This document shows positions 21,234 through 29,345 of a DNA stretch of 64,000 bases, one piece after another. Positions within the stretch are counted from its first letter, which is position 1. Every line of letters starts with the position of its first letter. The stretch comes from Pseudoxanthomonas sp. PXM03 (lineage in GTDB: Bacteria; Pseudomonadota; Gammaproteobacteria; Xanthomonadales; Xanthomonadaceae): positions 1,054,001 through 1,118,000 of the forward strand of contig NZ_JACVAU010000002.1 of NCBI RefSeq assembly GCF_014852005.1. Reading direction: 5' to 3'. A program made the translations under genes and the position numbers. The notes beneath the pieces are model-generated. The model did not search any database and was not told the DNA's origin. It worked only from the letters and a program-made list of their open reading frames with translations.

Positions 21234-21521
21234 ATGAGCGCCATTCCGCCATCCACGCAAGGCCCTTACGTACCCAATCACCTGGTGTGGGCCATCCTCA
21301 GCACGCTGTTCTGCTGCCTGCCGTTGGGCATCGTCTCCATCGTGTTCGCGGCGCAGGTGGACGGCAAGCGCGCCGCCGGCGATCTGGCAGGTGCGCAGGA
21401 CGCATCACGCAAGGCGTTGAACTGGGCCATCGCCTCCGCGCTGATCGGTCCGATCCTGGTCGCGCTGTGGTTCTTTTTGTTCGGCGGTCTGGCACTATTG
21501 GGCGGCCTGAGCGGCATGTGA
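21234..21521 (+). CDS. CD225/dispanin-like small membrane protein 1
   Basis: A 95-residue protein with two hydrophobic helices (about residues 14-38 and 63-90). Between them is the CD225-family pattern: NHLVWAILSTLFCCLPLGIVSIVFAAQVDGK, then a charged loop with GDLAGAQDASRKALNW. Bacterial members of this family are of unknown function. The start ATG 21234 gives the short Pro-rich cytosolic N-terminus usual in the family. A paralogue follows 43 bases downstream. Confidence 0.85.
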   Translation: MSAIPPSTQGPYVPNHLVWAILSTLFCCLPLGIVSIVFAAQVDGKRAAGDLAGAQDASRKALNWAIASALIGPILVALWFFLFGGLALLGGLSGM

Positions 21522-21564
21522 GCCGACTCGCCCGACCCTTCATCCCTGTACAAGGAAAGCCTGC

Positions 21565-21900
21565 ATGAGCGCCGTACCTCCCATGCCCCCGACCGCTACG
21601 CCGGGCAACGTTCCCAACCATCTCGCATGGGCCATCGTGTCCACGGTGCTGGCCACCTGCCTGTGCTGTCCGCTGGGCCTGATCGGCATCGTCGCCATCG
21701 TGTTCTCGACCCAGGTCAACAGCAAGCTCAACCAGGGCGACCTGGAGGGCGCGCAACGTGCGTCCGCCAACGCCAAGACCTGGTGCTGGGTCGCCACAGC
21801 GTTCGCCATCATCGGTCTGCTGATCAACATCGCCATGTTCGCCACCGGCGGCATGGAGCAGTACATGATGATGCTGGAGCAGATGCAGCAAGCGCAGTGA
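21565..21900 (+). CDS. CD225/dispanin-like small membrane protein 2
   Basis: A 111-residue paralogue of the preceding protein with the same plan: Pro-rich N-terminus, NHLAWAIVSTVLATCLCCPLGLIGIVAIVFS, loop GDLEGAQRASANAKTW, second helix, and a Met/Gln-rich tail. The Cys-Cys pair before the first Pro-Leu-Gly is shared with its neighbour. It overlaps the next gene by 4 bases, which indicates coupling. Function unknown. Confidence 0.85.
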   Translation: MSAVPPMPPTATPGNVPNHLAWAIVSTVLATCLCCPLGLIGIVAIVFSTQVNSKLNQGDLEGAQRASANAKTWCWVATAFAIIGLLINIAMFATGGMEQYMMMLEQMQQAQ

Positions 21901-22310
21901 TCGCACTGCGTCCCCTGCACTATCTGGCACTGACGGCGGCGGCCCTTGCGGCCGCCGCCGGCGTCTGGCTCCTGCTGAACTTCGATCCGAATGCGGCCGA
22001 CAGCCCTTTCCCTGGCTGCATGTTCCGCGCACTAACCGGTTACTTCTGCATCGGCTGCGGCCTGACCCGCGCGCTGCATGCGCTGGTCCACGGCGACATC
22101 CTGCGCGCATTCGCCATGAATCCACTTGCCATCCTGATGTTGCCGGCGATCCCGATGATGGTCGCCCACGGCCAGGGTTGGCGTCCCCGTGCGCTCGAGC
22201 CCTTGATGCGCGTCCTGCTCGCACCGATGTTCTGGCTCGTACTGTTGCCGGTGTACTGGGTGGCAAGGAACTTGCCCTGGTTCCCCTTCACCTTGCTGGC
22301 GCCAGGCTGA
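21897..22310 (+). CDS. DUF2752 membrane protein
   Basis: A 137-residue protein from a GTG at 21897 inside the upstream stop (GTGA overlap). It carries the DUF2752 hallmark CIGCGLTRALHALVHGDILRAFAMNP (about residues 51-76), preceded and followed by hydrophobic helices. The family has no established function. CD225-type and DUF2752 genes often occur side by side, and the overlap here supports a functional unit. Confidence 0.85.
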   Translation: MIALRPLHYLALTAAALAAAAGVWLLLNFDPNAADSPFPGCMFRALTGYFCIGCGLTRALHALVHGDILRAFAMNPLAILMLPAIPMMVAHGQGWRPRALEPLMRVLLAPMFWLVLLPVYWVARNLPWFPFTLLAPG

Positions 22311-22371
22311 TATCGGTTCACCTCGCCAGCGGATGCCGGGGCACGCGCCGCGGCATGCGAAACACGGACCG

Positions 22372-23265
22372 TCAACTGACCCAGCCACCGATCACGAACA
22401 CCGCGAGCAGTGCCAGCCACAGCAACAGGATGCGCCAGACCAGGCTCATCGCGTCGCGCAGCTCGGGCAGTTCGCGCATGGCCTGGACCATGCCTTCCTC
22501 GGCGTATTCCTCCGCTTCCTCGGCCAGCTCGCAGCGCACGCTGGCGCGTGCGGCGTAGCCAAGGAATCCGGTGTCCAGCCGGAAGCGCGTGCCGCCGGCT
22601 TCGCGCCAGGCGGTGAACACCGTATCGAAGTTGCCGACCAGCGCCATCGCCAGCGTCATCAACTGGGCGACAGGCCAGTCCAGTGCGGTCTTCACCGCAC
22701 GCGCGCCAAGGCGATTCTCGTCGGGCAAGATCGAGGCCCATTCGTCCTGCGTCGCCAGTACCGACAGGCGATAGAGCACCGCGCCGACCGGACCCAGCAG
22801 CAAGAACCAGAACAGCACGCCGAACCAGCGTTGCAGCGCGTTGACGAACACCGCTTCCACCAGCGCCGGCCCATCCAGCGCCGCTGCTTCACCGGTCAGT
22901 CCGAGCCGGGCGATCGCGGTGCGACGGGCAGGCGCATCATGCGCGTCGATGACGGCCTCGACATCCACGTCCAAGTCGCGCGGCCCCCAGGCGTAGACCA
23001 GCACCGCGATATCGAACAGCAGGCCGGGCAACCCGTACAGGGGGCCATCGAGCATCCATTGCAGCAGCGCGACCACCAGCAACACCGGCACCATGGCCAA
23101 CGCGATGCCGTAGCGCGCCTGCCAGACGCCCGCGCCGCCGGAGCGCTCGCCCAGCCAGCGCAACCATGCGCCATACCATGCGTACTGGCGGAACGATGCG
23201 ACCAGCGCGGGTGCGACATGCCCCAGCACCAGCGCAAGCACGACGGCGACGAGCGTGATCGACAT
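22372..23265 (-). CDS. ampE: AmpE-like inner-membrane protein
   Basis: A 297-residue membrane protein of the AmpE/CobD-CbiB-like superfamily, annotated as a modulator of AmpC beta-lactamase induction in enterobacteria. Hydrophobic segments lie at the N-terminus, around residues 60-105, at about 155-180 (WFGVLFWFLLLGPVGAVLYRL, the family signature) and at the C-terminus. No ampD or ampC is adjacent, so the resistance role is not supported here. ATG 23265 gives the usual N-terminal helix. It is the last gene of the minus-strand run. Confidence 0.8.
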   Translation of the reverse strand: MSITLVAVVLALVLGHVAPALVASFRQYAWYGAWLRWLGERSGGAGVWQARYGIALAMVPVLLVVALLQWMLDGPLYGLPGLLFDIAVLVYAWGPRDLDVDVEAVIDAHDAPARRTAIARLGLTGEAAALDGPALVEAVFVNALQRWFGVLFWFLLLGPVGAVLYRLSVLATQDEWASILPDENRLGARAVKTALDWPVAQLMTLAMALVGNFDTVFTAWREAGGTRFRLDTGFLGYAARASVRCELAEEAEEYAEEGMVQAMRELPELRDAMSLVWRILLLWLALLAVFVIGGWVS

Positions 23266-23303
23266 GCAATTCCTCCGAGCCGGGATTCTAGCGCGGCTGT
23301 CTG

Positions 23304-24278
23304 TTAATGCCCGGTCTTGTCGGGGATCTTCGAGTCGCGCGTCGCGCGCATGCCGGCATGCCAGTGTTCTATCAGCGAGCGCGCGATGGAGATGGACGGC
23401 GACAGCAGCAGCCCATCGCCCGTGTTGTCGTCTCCACGCGCGAGTGCGGCATCGATCTCGTCGAACGTGAACCAGCGCGCGTCCTCGAGTTCCCCGTCCA
23501 CCTGGGGCGGATCCGGCTCGGCATCGGCGCAGAATCCCAGCATCAACGCGCCCGGGAACGGCCACGGTTGCGCGCCGAGGTAGCGGCAATCGCGCACCCG
23601 CACCTGCGTTTCTTCGAGCACTTCGCGTGCAACGGTCTGCTCCAGCGTCTCGCCGGGTTCCACGAAGCCCGCGATGACCGAGTAGCGGCGTGGTGGCCAC
23701 GATGCCTGCCGCCCCAGCAGCAGGCGCTCGCCATCGCTGGCCGCCACGATGACGGCAGGGTCCACGCGCGGATAATGATCCTTGCCGCACTGCGTGCAAT
23801 GGGCGATGTAACCCGCGCGGCGGAACGTGATGGCGCCGCCGCAGGCGCTGCAGAAGCGCGTGGACGATTGCCAGTGCAGGAGCGCTCGCGCCATGGCAAA
23901 CACGCCGGAGGTGAAGGCAGGCCATGCTGCGGCCGCGCGCCGCAGGTCCAGCCACGATGGCGCCTGCACCGCATGGTGCCGGGCATGCGCCGCGAACCAT
24001 GCCACGCCATCCTTCAGCCCCAGGAACAGGCTCGCACCCGGCCCACCGCCGAGCGACGCGCCTTCCGGTGCCAGCAGCGCACCATCGGCTTCCACCATCG
24101 CGCGCCCGTCATCGTCCAGCAGCATCACGCGGGCGGCCGGCCACAAGACGGTCAACGCGTCGGTGTCGTCGCGCAGCGCATCGGCGCGATCCAGCGTATC
24201 GCCCGCGAAGGCGAAACCGGTGAGCGGCACGGTGGAGGAGACGGGACCTGTCACGGAACGCGGCAGGCCGGCATTCAC
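23304..24278 (-). CDS. nudC: NADH pyrophosphatase / NAD-decapping Nudix enzyme
   Basis: Hydrolyses NADH, and NAD-capped RNA in known homologues. It has 324 residues. The four-Cys zinc site is CSACG (about residues 143-147) with CTQCG about 19 residues later. The Nudix box is [20 protein letters not shown] with the REVLEE metal ligands, and the QPWPFP segment is specific to NudC. It starts at a GTG (24278) overlapping the erpA stop, so it is translationally coupled to erpA. Confidence 0.95.
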   Translation of the reverse strand: MNAGLPRSVTGPVSSTVPLTGFAFAGDTLDRADALRDDTDALTVLWPAARVMLLDDDGRAMVEADGALLAPEGASLGGGPGASLFLGLKDGVAWFAAHARHHAVQAPSWLDLRRAAAAWPAFTSGVFAMARALLHWQSSTRFCSACGGAITFRRAGYIAHCTQCGKDHYPRVDPAVIVAASDGERLLLGRQASWPPRRYSVIAGFVEPGETLEQTVAREVLEETQVRVRDCRYLGAQPWPFPGALMLGFCADAEPDPPQVDGELEDARWFTFDEIDAALARGDDNTGDGLLLSPSISIARSLIEHWHAGMRATRDSKIPDKTGH

Positions 24279-24661
24279 ATGCTGAAACTGCTGCCGCAGC
24301 CGCAGGTGGTCTTGGCGTTGGGGTTGCGGATGACGAACTGCGCACCCTGCAGGCTTTCGCTGTAGTCCACTTCCGCGCCCATCAGGTACTGCAGGCTCAG
24401 CGGGTCGACCAGCAGCGCCACGCCATCGGTATCCACGGCCACGTCGTCGTCGGCACGGTTCTCGTCGAACTCGAACCCGTACTGGAAGCCGGAACAGCCG
24501 CCGCCCTGGATGTAGACGCGCAAGGCCAGGGCTTCGTTGCCTTCCTCCTGCACCAGCTCGCGCACCTTGGCCGCCGCGGCAGGCGTGAAGTTCAGCGGCC
24601 GGTCGATGGACTGGTAGTCCGGAGCGGCGGCTGCGGTCGGCAGGGAAACGACAGTGGTCAT
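24275..24661 (-). CDS. erpA: Iron-sulfur cluster carrier ErpA (A-type)
   Basis: A-type carrier that delivers Fe-S clusters to apo-enzymes. It has 128 residues. The conserved pattern is [21 protein letters not shown] (Cys near residue 56) and the C-terminal [11 protein letters not shown], giving the three cluster Cys. The N-terminal extension of about 15 residues is slightly longer than in E. coli ErpA. Its stop overlaps the nudC start. Confidence 0.95.
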   Translation of the reverse strand: MTTVVSLPTAAAAPDYQSIDRPLNFTPAAAAKVRELVQEEGNEALALRVYIQGGGCSGFQYGFEFDENRADDDVAVDTDGVALLVDPLSLQYLMGAEVDYSESLQGAQFVIRNPNAKTTCGCGSSFSM

Positions 24662-24698
24662 GGCGAAAGGATGGGGGCTGGCGGGAGGCAGTTCAAGC

Positions 24699-25427
24699 TC
24701 AACGTGTGCCGGTGCTGCCTTCGCCCGCGCCTTCCTTGGCCGCCGCCTGCGCCCACGGGAACGATTGCTCGACGGCTGCGCCGCTCTGCGGCACCACGCG
24801 GGCGATCACGCGGACGGGCTTGAAGCCCGGCGGCAGCAGCAGGTCGCCTTCGACCTGCTGGAAGTACTTGAACGAGTACGGCACGCCGGGCGCATTGGGC
24901 TGCTGCCGAAGATCGGCCCACCCCAGGCGGCGCAGCTTGCCCGCCTCGGTGCCCTCCACCGATACCAGCAGGCGGCCGGCGTTGACGGCGCCGCGATTGA
25001 GGTTCTGCGTGAGCGTGGCGGTGAAGTGCCACGCCTGCTTGTCCTGCGGCTGCAGGGTGAGCTCGTGCACCGACAGGCCACGGCGCTGTGCGGTGGCACC
25101 GACGAAACGCTCGTAGAAGGCCACGTCGGCGCGCAGGCCGGCGATTTCCTCGTCGCGTTCGGACAGCGTGGCCTGCAGGTCGCGGTTGGCGTCGCGGGTG
25201 ATCTGGTCCGAGCGCGCCAGCGTGGCGCTGCGCTGCTCCAGGATCTCGATGCGCTGCTGCTGCTCGCGCGACTGGGCGGCCGTGGGGGCCTCGCCCACAT
25301 GGCGCCCGAACACCTGCCAGAGGCCCCAGCCGCCAAACGAAAGCGCCACCGCCAACACGGCGATCAACACGGGCCAGCCCACCAGCCTGGGGGGCGGGAC
25401 ACTTGGCGGTACGGGCTGGGGACTCAT
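24699..25427 (-). CDS. DUF6776-type coiled-coil membrane protein 1
   Basis: A 242-residue protein with an N-terminal transmembrane helix (about residues 17-41). A coiled coil follows (about 50-100, [21 protein letters not shown]...[20 protein letters not shown]). A beta-rich C-terminal domain contains [22 protein letters not shown] and [21 protein letters not shown]. It is paralogous to the gene at 25909-26643; both share the [12 protein letters not shown] and YFQQ segments. It is probably periplasmic or envelope-associated. Likely in one operon with the bactofilin gene upstream. Function unknown. Confidence 0.85.
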   Translation of the reverse strand: MSPQPVPPSVPPPRLVGWPVLIAVLAVALSFGGWGLWQVFGRHVGEAPTAAQSREQQQRIEILEQRSATLARSDQITRDANRDLQATLSERDEEIAGLRADVAFYERFVGATAQRRGLSVHELTLQPQDKQAWHFTATLTQNLNRGAVNAGRLLVSVEGTEAGKLRRLGWADLRQQPNAPGVPYSFKYFQQVEGDLLLPPGFKPVRVIARVVPQSGAAVEQSFPWAQAAAKEGAGEGSTGTR

Positions 25428-25475
25428 GGCCGCAGGATAGCGCGGCCGATCCCAGCGGGCTCTGAATGCCCCCGA

Positions 25476-25907
25476 TCAGGCGTCGGCGGTGGCCCACGCT
25501 TCCGGCAAGGCAGCACCGTCATGCGACGGCGATCCCGCAGGCACGGCATCCGCATGCACCAGGCGCCCGGTCAACTGCGCGCCCGCACTCATCTCGACGA
25601 CCTTGTAATGCAGGTTGCCCTGCACGCGCGCCTTGGCGGCCAGCTCGATCCGGTCGAAGGCATGCACGTCGCCGGTCATGCGGCCGTTGATGACCACCAC
25701 CGGCACCTGCACTTCGCCTTCGATGCTGCCCTGCTCGGCCAGCGTCAAGACGGCGCGCTCGCCGGCTTCGGCGATGACCTTGCCCTGGATATGGCCTTCC
25801 ACGTACAGGCCGCCACTGAACACCACGTCGCCGCGGATGGTGACCTGTGGCCCGATGAGCGTGTCGATGGCGCCCACGTCGGGACGGATGGGCTTGGTCT
25901 TGAACAT
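25476..25907 (-). CDS. Bactofilin
   Basis: Polymer-forming cytoskeletal protein; bactofilins self-assemble without nucleotide and recruit cell-wall or polarity factors. It has 143 residues from ATG 25907, chosen because GGAGG lies 8 bases upstream and the N-terminus MFKTKPIRPDVGAIDTLIG is typical. The beta-helix core (residues about 15-115) has the repeating pattern VTIRGDVVFSGGLYVEGHIQGKV, GSIEGEVQVPVVVINGRMTGDV, ARVQGNLHYKVVEM. It sits between two DUF6776 paralogues. Confidence 0.93.
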   Translation of the reverse strand: MFKTKPIRPDVGAIDTLIGPQVTIRGDVVFSGGLYVEGHIQGKVIAEAGERAVLTLAEQGSIEGEVQVPVVVINGRMTGDVHAFDRIELAAKARVQGNLHYKVVEMSAGAQLTGRLVHADAVPAGSPSHDGAALPEAWATADA

Positions 25908-25908
25908 C

Positions 25909-26643
25909 TCACTTGCCTCCTGCGGCTGTGGCGGTCTTCCAGTCGAAGGCCTGCTCCACCGCCGCGTCTCCGCCATTCAGCGTCACTTTGACGCGCTGTG
26001 GCGTGAACCCGGGCGGCAGCATCACGTTGCCATCCAACTGCTGGAAATAACGGAATGAATAGGTCTGGCCCGGCGCGCTGCGCTGCTGGTGCAGTTCGTC
26101 CCACTGCACTGCGGCCAGCTTGCCTTCGCGCACACCCTCCACGGTGAAGCGCATCTGGCCCTGGCTGATCGCGCCGCGGTTGAGCGTCTGCGTCAGCATG
26201 ATCTGGTAACGCCAGGTGCCGCCGGCCTCCGGTGCGAACTCGGCCACGTGCACGCTCAGGCCCTTGCGCTGGCTGGTCGAACCGACCAGGCGCTCATAGA
26301 ACGCCACATCGGCACGCAGCGCAGCGATCTCTTCGTCGCGCTCAGCCAGCGCATCCTGCACCTCGGCATTGGCCGCGCGGCTGATCTGATCGGAGCGGGA
26401 GAGCGTGGACTCGCGCTGGCGCAGGTTGCGCAGTTCGCCGCGCACCACGGCCAGCTCACGTTCTGCCTGCACGCGCGCGGCATCGGCCTGCGCCAATCGC
26501 GGCGCGGCGGTGTAGCTGGCGGCGAACCACATGGCCGCCAGGCTGCCTGCCCACGCCAGACCGAACAGCAAGGAGGCTCCACGACGACGCACAGCCACGT
26601 CACGCGGCACGATCCTGAAGCGGGATGGAGCAGGTGCGGACAT
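25909..26643 (-). CDS. DUF6776-type coiled-coil membrane protein 2
   Basis: About 244 residues from ATG 26643 (an alternative ATG at 26652 adds three). It has a transmembrane helix (about residues 23-45), a coiled coil (about 50-110, VQAERELAVVRGELRNLRQRESTLSRSDQI), and the same C-terminal domain as its paralogue: MLTQTLNRGAISQGQMRFTVEG and YSFRYFQQLDGNVMLPPGFTPQ. One base separates its stop from the bactofilin start, so the two are coupled and may work together at the envelope. Function unknown. Confidence 0.83.
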   Translation of the reverse strand: MSAPAPSRFRIVPRDVAVRRRGASLLFGLAWAGSLAAMWFAASYTAAPRLAQADAARVQAERELAVVRGELRNLRQRESTLSRSDQISRAANAEVQDALAERDEEIAALRADVAFYERLVGSTSQRKGLSVHVAEFAPEAGGTWRYQIMLTQTLNRGAISQGQMRFTVEGVREGKLAAVQWDELHQQRSAPGQTYSFRYFQQLDGNVMLPPGFTPQRVKVTLNGGDAAVEQAFDWKTATAAGGK

Positions 26644-26741
26644 GACGGACATACGGCAAGCGGCGCTCAGCCGGCAGCCAGACGGGACCCCTATACTCGC
26701 CGCAGTGGCGCGAGCCCATGAGTCTAACGGGAGTGGCCGGC

Positions 26742-27362
26742 ATGTCCGAAGCGCATCTTTTCGTAATTGGGATCCTGTTGGCATGGATGGCCGGGATCCG
26801 CGTCTATCTCACCGTTTTCGGGTTGGGCCTCGCCGGGGCGCTGGGCTGGCTGGATCTGCCGCCCGCCTTGCAGGTGACCGAGTCCTGGTGGGTGTTGGGG
26901 ACTTCCGGGGCGCTCGCGTTGACCGAATTCTTCGCCGACAAGATCCCGGGCGTGGACTCTGGCTGGGACCTGCTGCAGACCCTGGCCCGCGTGCCGGCAG
27001 GTGCGTTCCTCGCAGCCGCCACCCTGTCGCCGGATGGCCAGCTCAGTGGCGGCGCGCTGGCGGCGGGCGCCGGCGTGGCGCTCACCAGCCACCTGCTGAA
27101 GAGCGGGTCGCGCGCACTGATGAACACCTCGCCCGAGCCGGTCAGCAACTGGACCGCCTCGGTGGCGGAAGACGCCGTGGTCGTGGGCGGCCTTGCGATG
27201 GCCTTTGCGCACCCCTGGATTGCGTTGTTCCTTGTGATCGGAGTGTCGCTGCTCATCGCGCTGGCGGTCTGGTGGGTCTGGCGCAGCGTGTCGCGCGGAC
27301 TGAAACGCTTGTTGCAGACAGCGCCTTCAGCTCCCGTGTCGCCCCCGACCTCCGGCCCGTGA
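26742..27362 (+). CDS. DUF4126 membrane protein
   Basis: A 206-residue membrane protein of the DUF4126 family. Motifs are AGIRVYLTVFGLGLAG near residue 17, LTEFFADKIPGVDSGWDLLQT, TSHLLKSGSRALMNTSPEPVSNW, and two C-terminal helices. ATG 26742 was preferred to ATG 26718 because GGGAG at 26730-26734 is at ribosome-binding distance. A TATACT at 26692-26697 could be its -10. The family is of unknown function. It is divergent from the bactofilin operon. Confidence 0.88.
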   Translation: MSEAHLFVIGILLAWMAGIRVYLTVFGLGLAGALGWLDLPPALQVTESWWVLGTSGALALTEFFADKIPGVDSGWDLLQTLARVPAGAFLAAATLSPDGQLSGGALAAGAGVALTSHLLKSGSRALMNTSPEPVSNWTASVAEDAVVVGGLAMAFAHPWIALFLVIGVSLLIALAVWWVWRSVSRGLKRLLQTAPSAPVSPPTSGP

Positions 27363-27444
27363 CAGGCGTCGGCGCATCGGGGATCATGGGTCTGCCTCAC
27401 CCGTGAACTTCATCGCATAATGGGGCTCAGCTTGGGGAAGCCTG

Positions 27445-29343
27445 ATGTCCGCCATCGATTCCACATCCCGCCCGCAGGATGAGCCTTCACGCTCGCGCCT
27501 GCGCGCAGAAACCCCGCCGGCGCACCATTGGCGCCGCTGGGTGGACGATGCCGCCCCCGAAGACGCGGCCGAACCCGGCGCCGGAGAGCCCGTCGAGATG
27601 ACCAGTCAGCCCCCCACGCCTACCGAGCCCCCCGCGAGGTCCGCGCCCCCGCCGGCACCAGCTGCCGCGACGCCGGCTGGACCCCGTGAACCCGTCGATC
27701 CGGAATCCCCCTATCGCGTGCTGATCGTCGAAGACGATCGCGGCCAGGCCCTGTTCGCCCAGAGCGTGCTGCATGGCGCCGGCATGCAGGCCGACGTGCA
27801 GATGCAGTCCGATGGCCTGCTCGATGCCATGCGCCGCTTCCGTCCCGACCTGGTGCTGATGGACCTGCACATGCCCGGCAGGGACGGCATGTCGCTGACC
27901 ATGCTGCTGCGGCAGCAGCCGGAATACCTGCACCTGCCGATCGTGTTCCTGACCGGCGATCCGGACCCGGAACGCCAGTTCGAAGTCCTGGAAAGCGGCG
28001 CGGACGACTTCCTCAACAAGCCGATCCGGCCCCGCCACCTGATCGCGGCGGTGTCCAACCGCATCCAGCGCGCGCGCCAGCGCAGCCAGGCCCAGCAGGC
28101 ACCACGGCCTTCGCTCAACACCGATACCGGCCTGCCCACCCGTACCTTCGTGCTGCAGCAGCTCGGCGAGTCGCTGCAGCGGCAGGGGCGCGGCGGGCTG
28201 TTCTTCGTCGAGGTCAACAGCGCGCTGAGCCTGCGTGAACGCTATGGCTATGCGGTGTTCGAGCACCTGATGAGCCAGGCCGGGCGCCAGTTGGCTGCCG
28301 CTGCGTCGCCGCACCCGGTGGCCCGATTGAACGACAACAGCTTCCTGATGCTGGCCGACAGCGTCGACGAGGCGACCCTGGCCGCCCTGGCGCTGCAGTT
28401 GCGCGACGGACTGGCCGGGCATGACTTTGAAACCCGCCCCAGCGAAGTGCTCAAGCTTCGCGGCTCGATCGGCTACACCGCGCTGTCCCTCGGCTTCGCC
28501 GACGCCGGCAGCGCGCTGGAGGCCATCGAGCGTGCCGTGCTGCAGGCCCGCCTGAAGTCCGACAGCCTGGCCGAGTACATACCGGCCCAGGTCGACGACG
28601 ACGCCCCGCGCATCTCGCTGGAGGATGGCCAGTTCGAGCTGGCCTACCAGCCGATCGTGGCGGTGGCTGGCAACGACCAGGCGCAATACCAGGTGCTGCT
28701 GCGCATGCGCCAGCCCGATGGCTCGCTGCTGCCCGCGTCACAGGTGATCCCGGCGGCCGAACTCGCCGGTGGCATCGCGCAGATCGATCACTGGGTGCTG
28801 GAGCACGCGCTGTTCGTGCTGGCCGAGCGACAGGCCATGGGACCATCGCTGCGCCTGTTCGTCTCGCAGTCGCCGCGCTCGCTGGCGCGCGAATCGCATG
28901 CCCCATGGCTGCTGGATGCACTGCGCGCGCGGGGCATCGAGGGCACGTCGCTGGTCATCGATCTGCGCCTGTCCGACGCCCTGATCCACACCGTCACCCT
29001 GCGGCAGTTCTGCCAGCAGCTGATGCCGGCCGGCGTGCAGTTCTGCCTCAGCCAGTTCGAGCCCGGCGTGGAAGCCGACGCCCTGCTGACGCAGCTGCCA
29101 CTGGGTTTCGTGCGTGTTTCCAGCAAGTACGCCAGCGCCCACGCCGATCCGGTCCTGCGCGACCAGTTGCGCGGGATCATCGACAACGCCCACCGCCAGG
29201 GCCTGCAGGTGATCGGACAGCAGATCGAAGATCCCCAGGCCGCAGCGGCCATGTGGATGGGCGGTGTCGACTTCATCCAGGGCAACCTGGTGCAGGCTGT
29301 CGGCAGCGAGCTCGGCTTCGACTTCCACAACGCGGTGCTGTAA
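27445..29343 (+). CDS. Receiver-degenerate GGDEF-degenerate EAL protein (FimX-like)
   Basis: A 632-residue multidomain signalling protein. After a disordered Pro-rich N-terminus (1-85) comes a receiver domain (about 88-205) with the phospho-acceptor Asp140 in LMDLHMPGRDG. A GGDEF-like domain follows (about 230-370) with the active motif replaced by NDNSF, then an EAL-like domain (about 390-630) in which EALxR is QVLLR (416-420). Both catalytic motifs are lost. This points to a c-di-GMP-binding effector, as in FimX, not a cyclase or phosphodiesterase. It ends 2 bases before the hybrid kinase gene, which probably phosphorylates it. Confidence 0.9.
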   Translation: MSAIDSTSRPQDEPSRSRLRAETPPAHHWRRWVDDAAPEDAAEPGAGEPVEMTSQPPTPTEPPARSAPPPAPAAATPAGPREPVDPESPYRVLIVEDDRGQALFAQSVLHGAGMQADVQMQSDGLLDAMRRFRPDLVLMDLHMPGRDGMSLTMLLRQQPEYLHLPIVFLTGDPDPERQFEVLESGADDFLNKPIRPRHLIAAVSNRIQRARQRSQAQQAPRPSLNTDTGLPTRTFVLQQLGESLQRQGRGGLFFVEVNSALSLRERYGYAVFEHLMSQAGRQLAAAASPHPVARLNDNSFLMLADSVDEATLAALALQLRDGLAGHDFETRPSEVLKLRGSIGYTALSLGFADAGSALEAIERAVLQARLKSDSLAEYIPAQVDDDAPRISLEDGQFELAYQPIVAVAGNDQAQYQVLLRMRQPDGSLLPASQVIPAAELAGGIAQIDHWVLEHALFVLAERQAMGPSLRLFVSQSPRSLARESHAPWLLDALRARGIEGTSLVIDLRLSDALIHTVTLRQFCQQLMPAGVQFCLSQFEPGVEADALLTQLPLGFVRVSSKYASAHADPVLRDQLRGIIDNAHRQGLQVIGQQIEDPQAAAAMWMGGVDFIQGNLVQAVGSELGFDFHNAVL

Positions 29344-29345
29344 CG

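Noticed and set aside
22178..22558. Plus-strand frames across the ampE and nudC region
   Set aside because: They oppose well-recognised ampE and nudC coding sequence and have only Arg/Ser/Ala-rich content.
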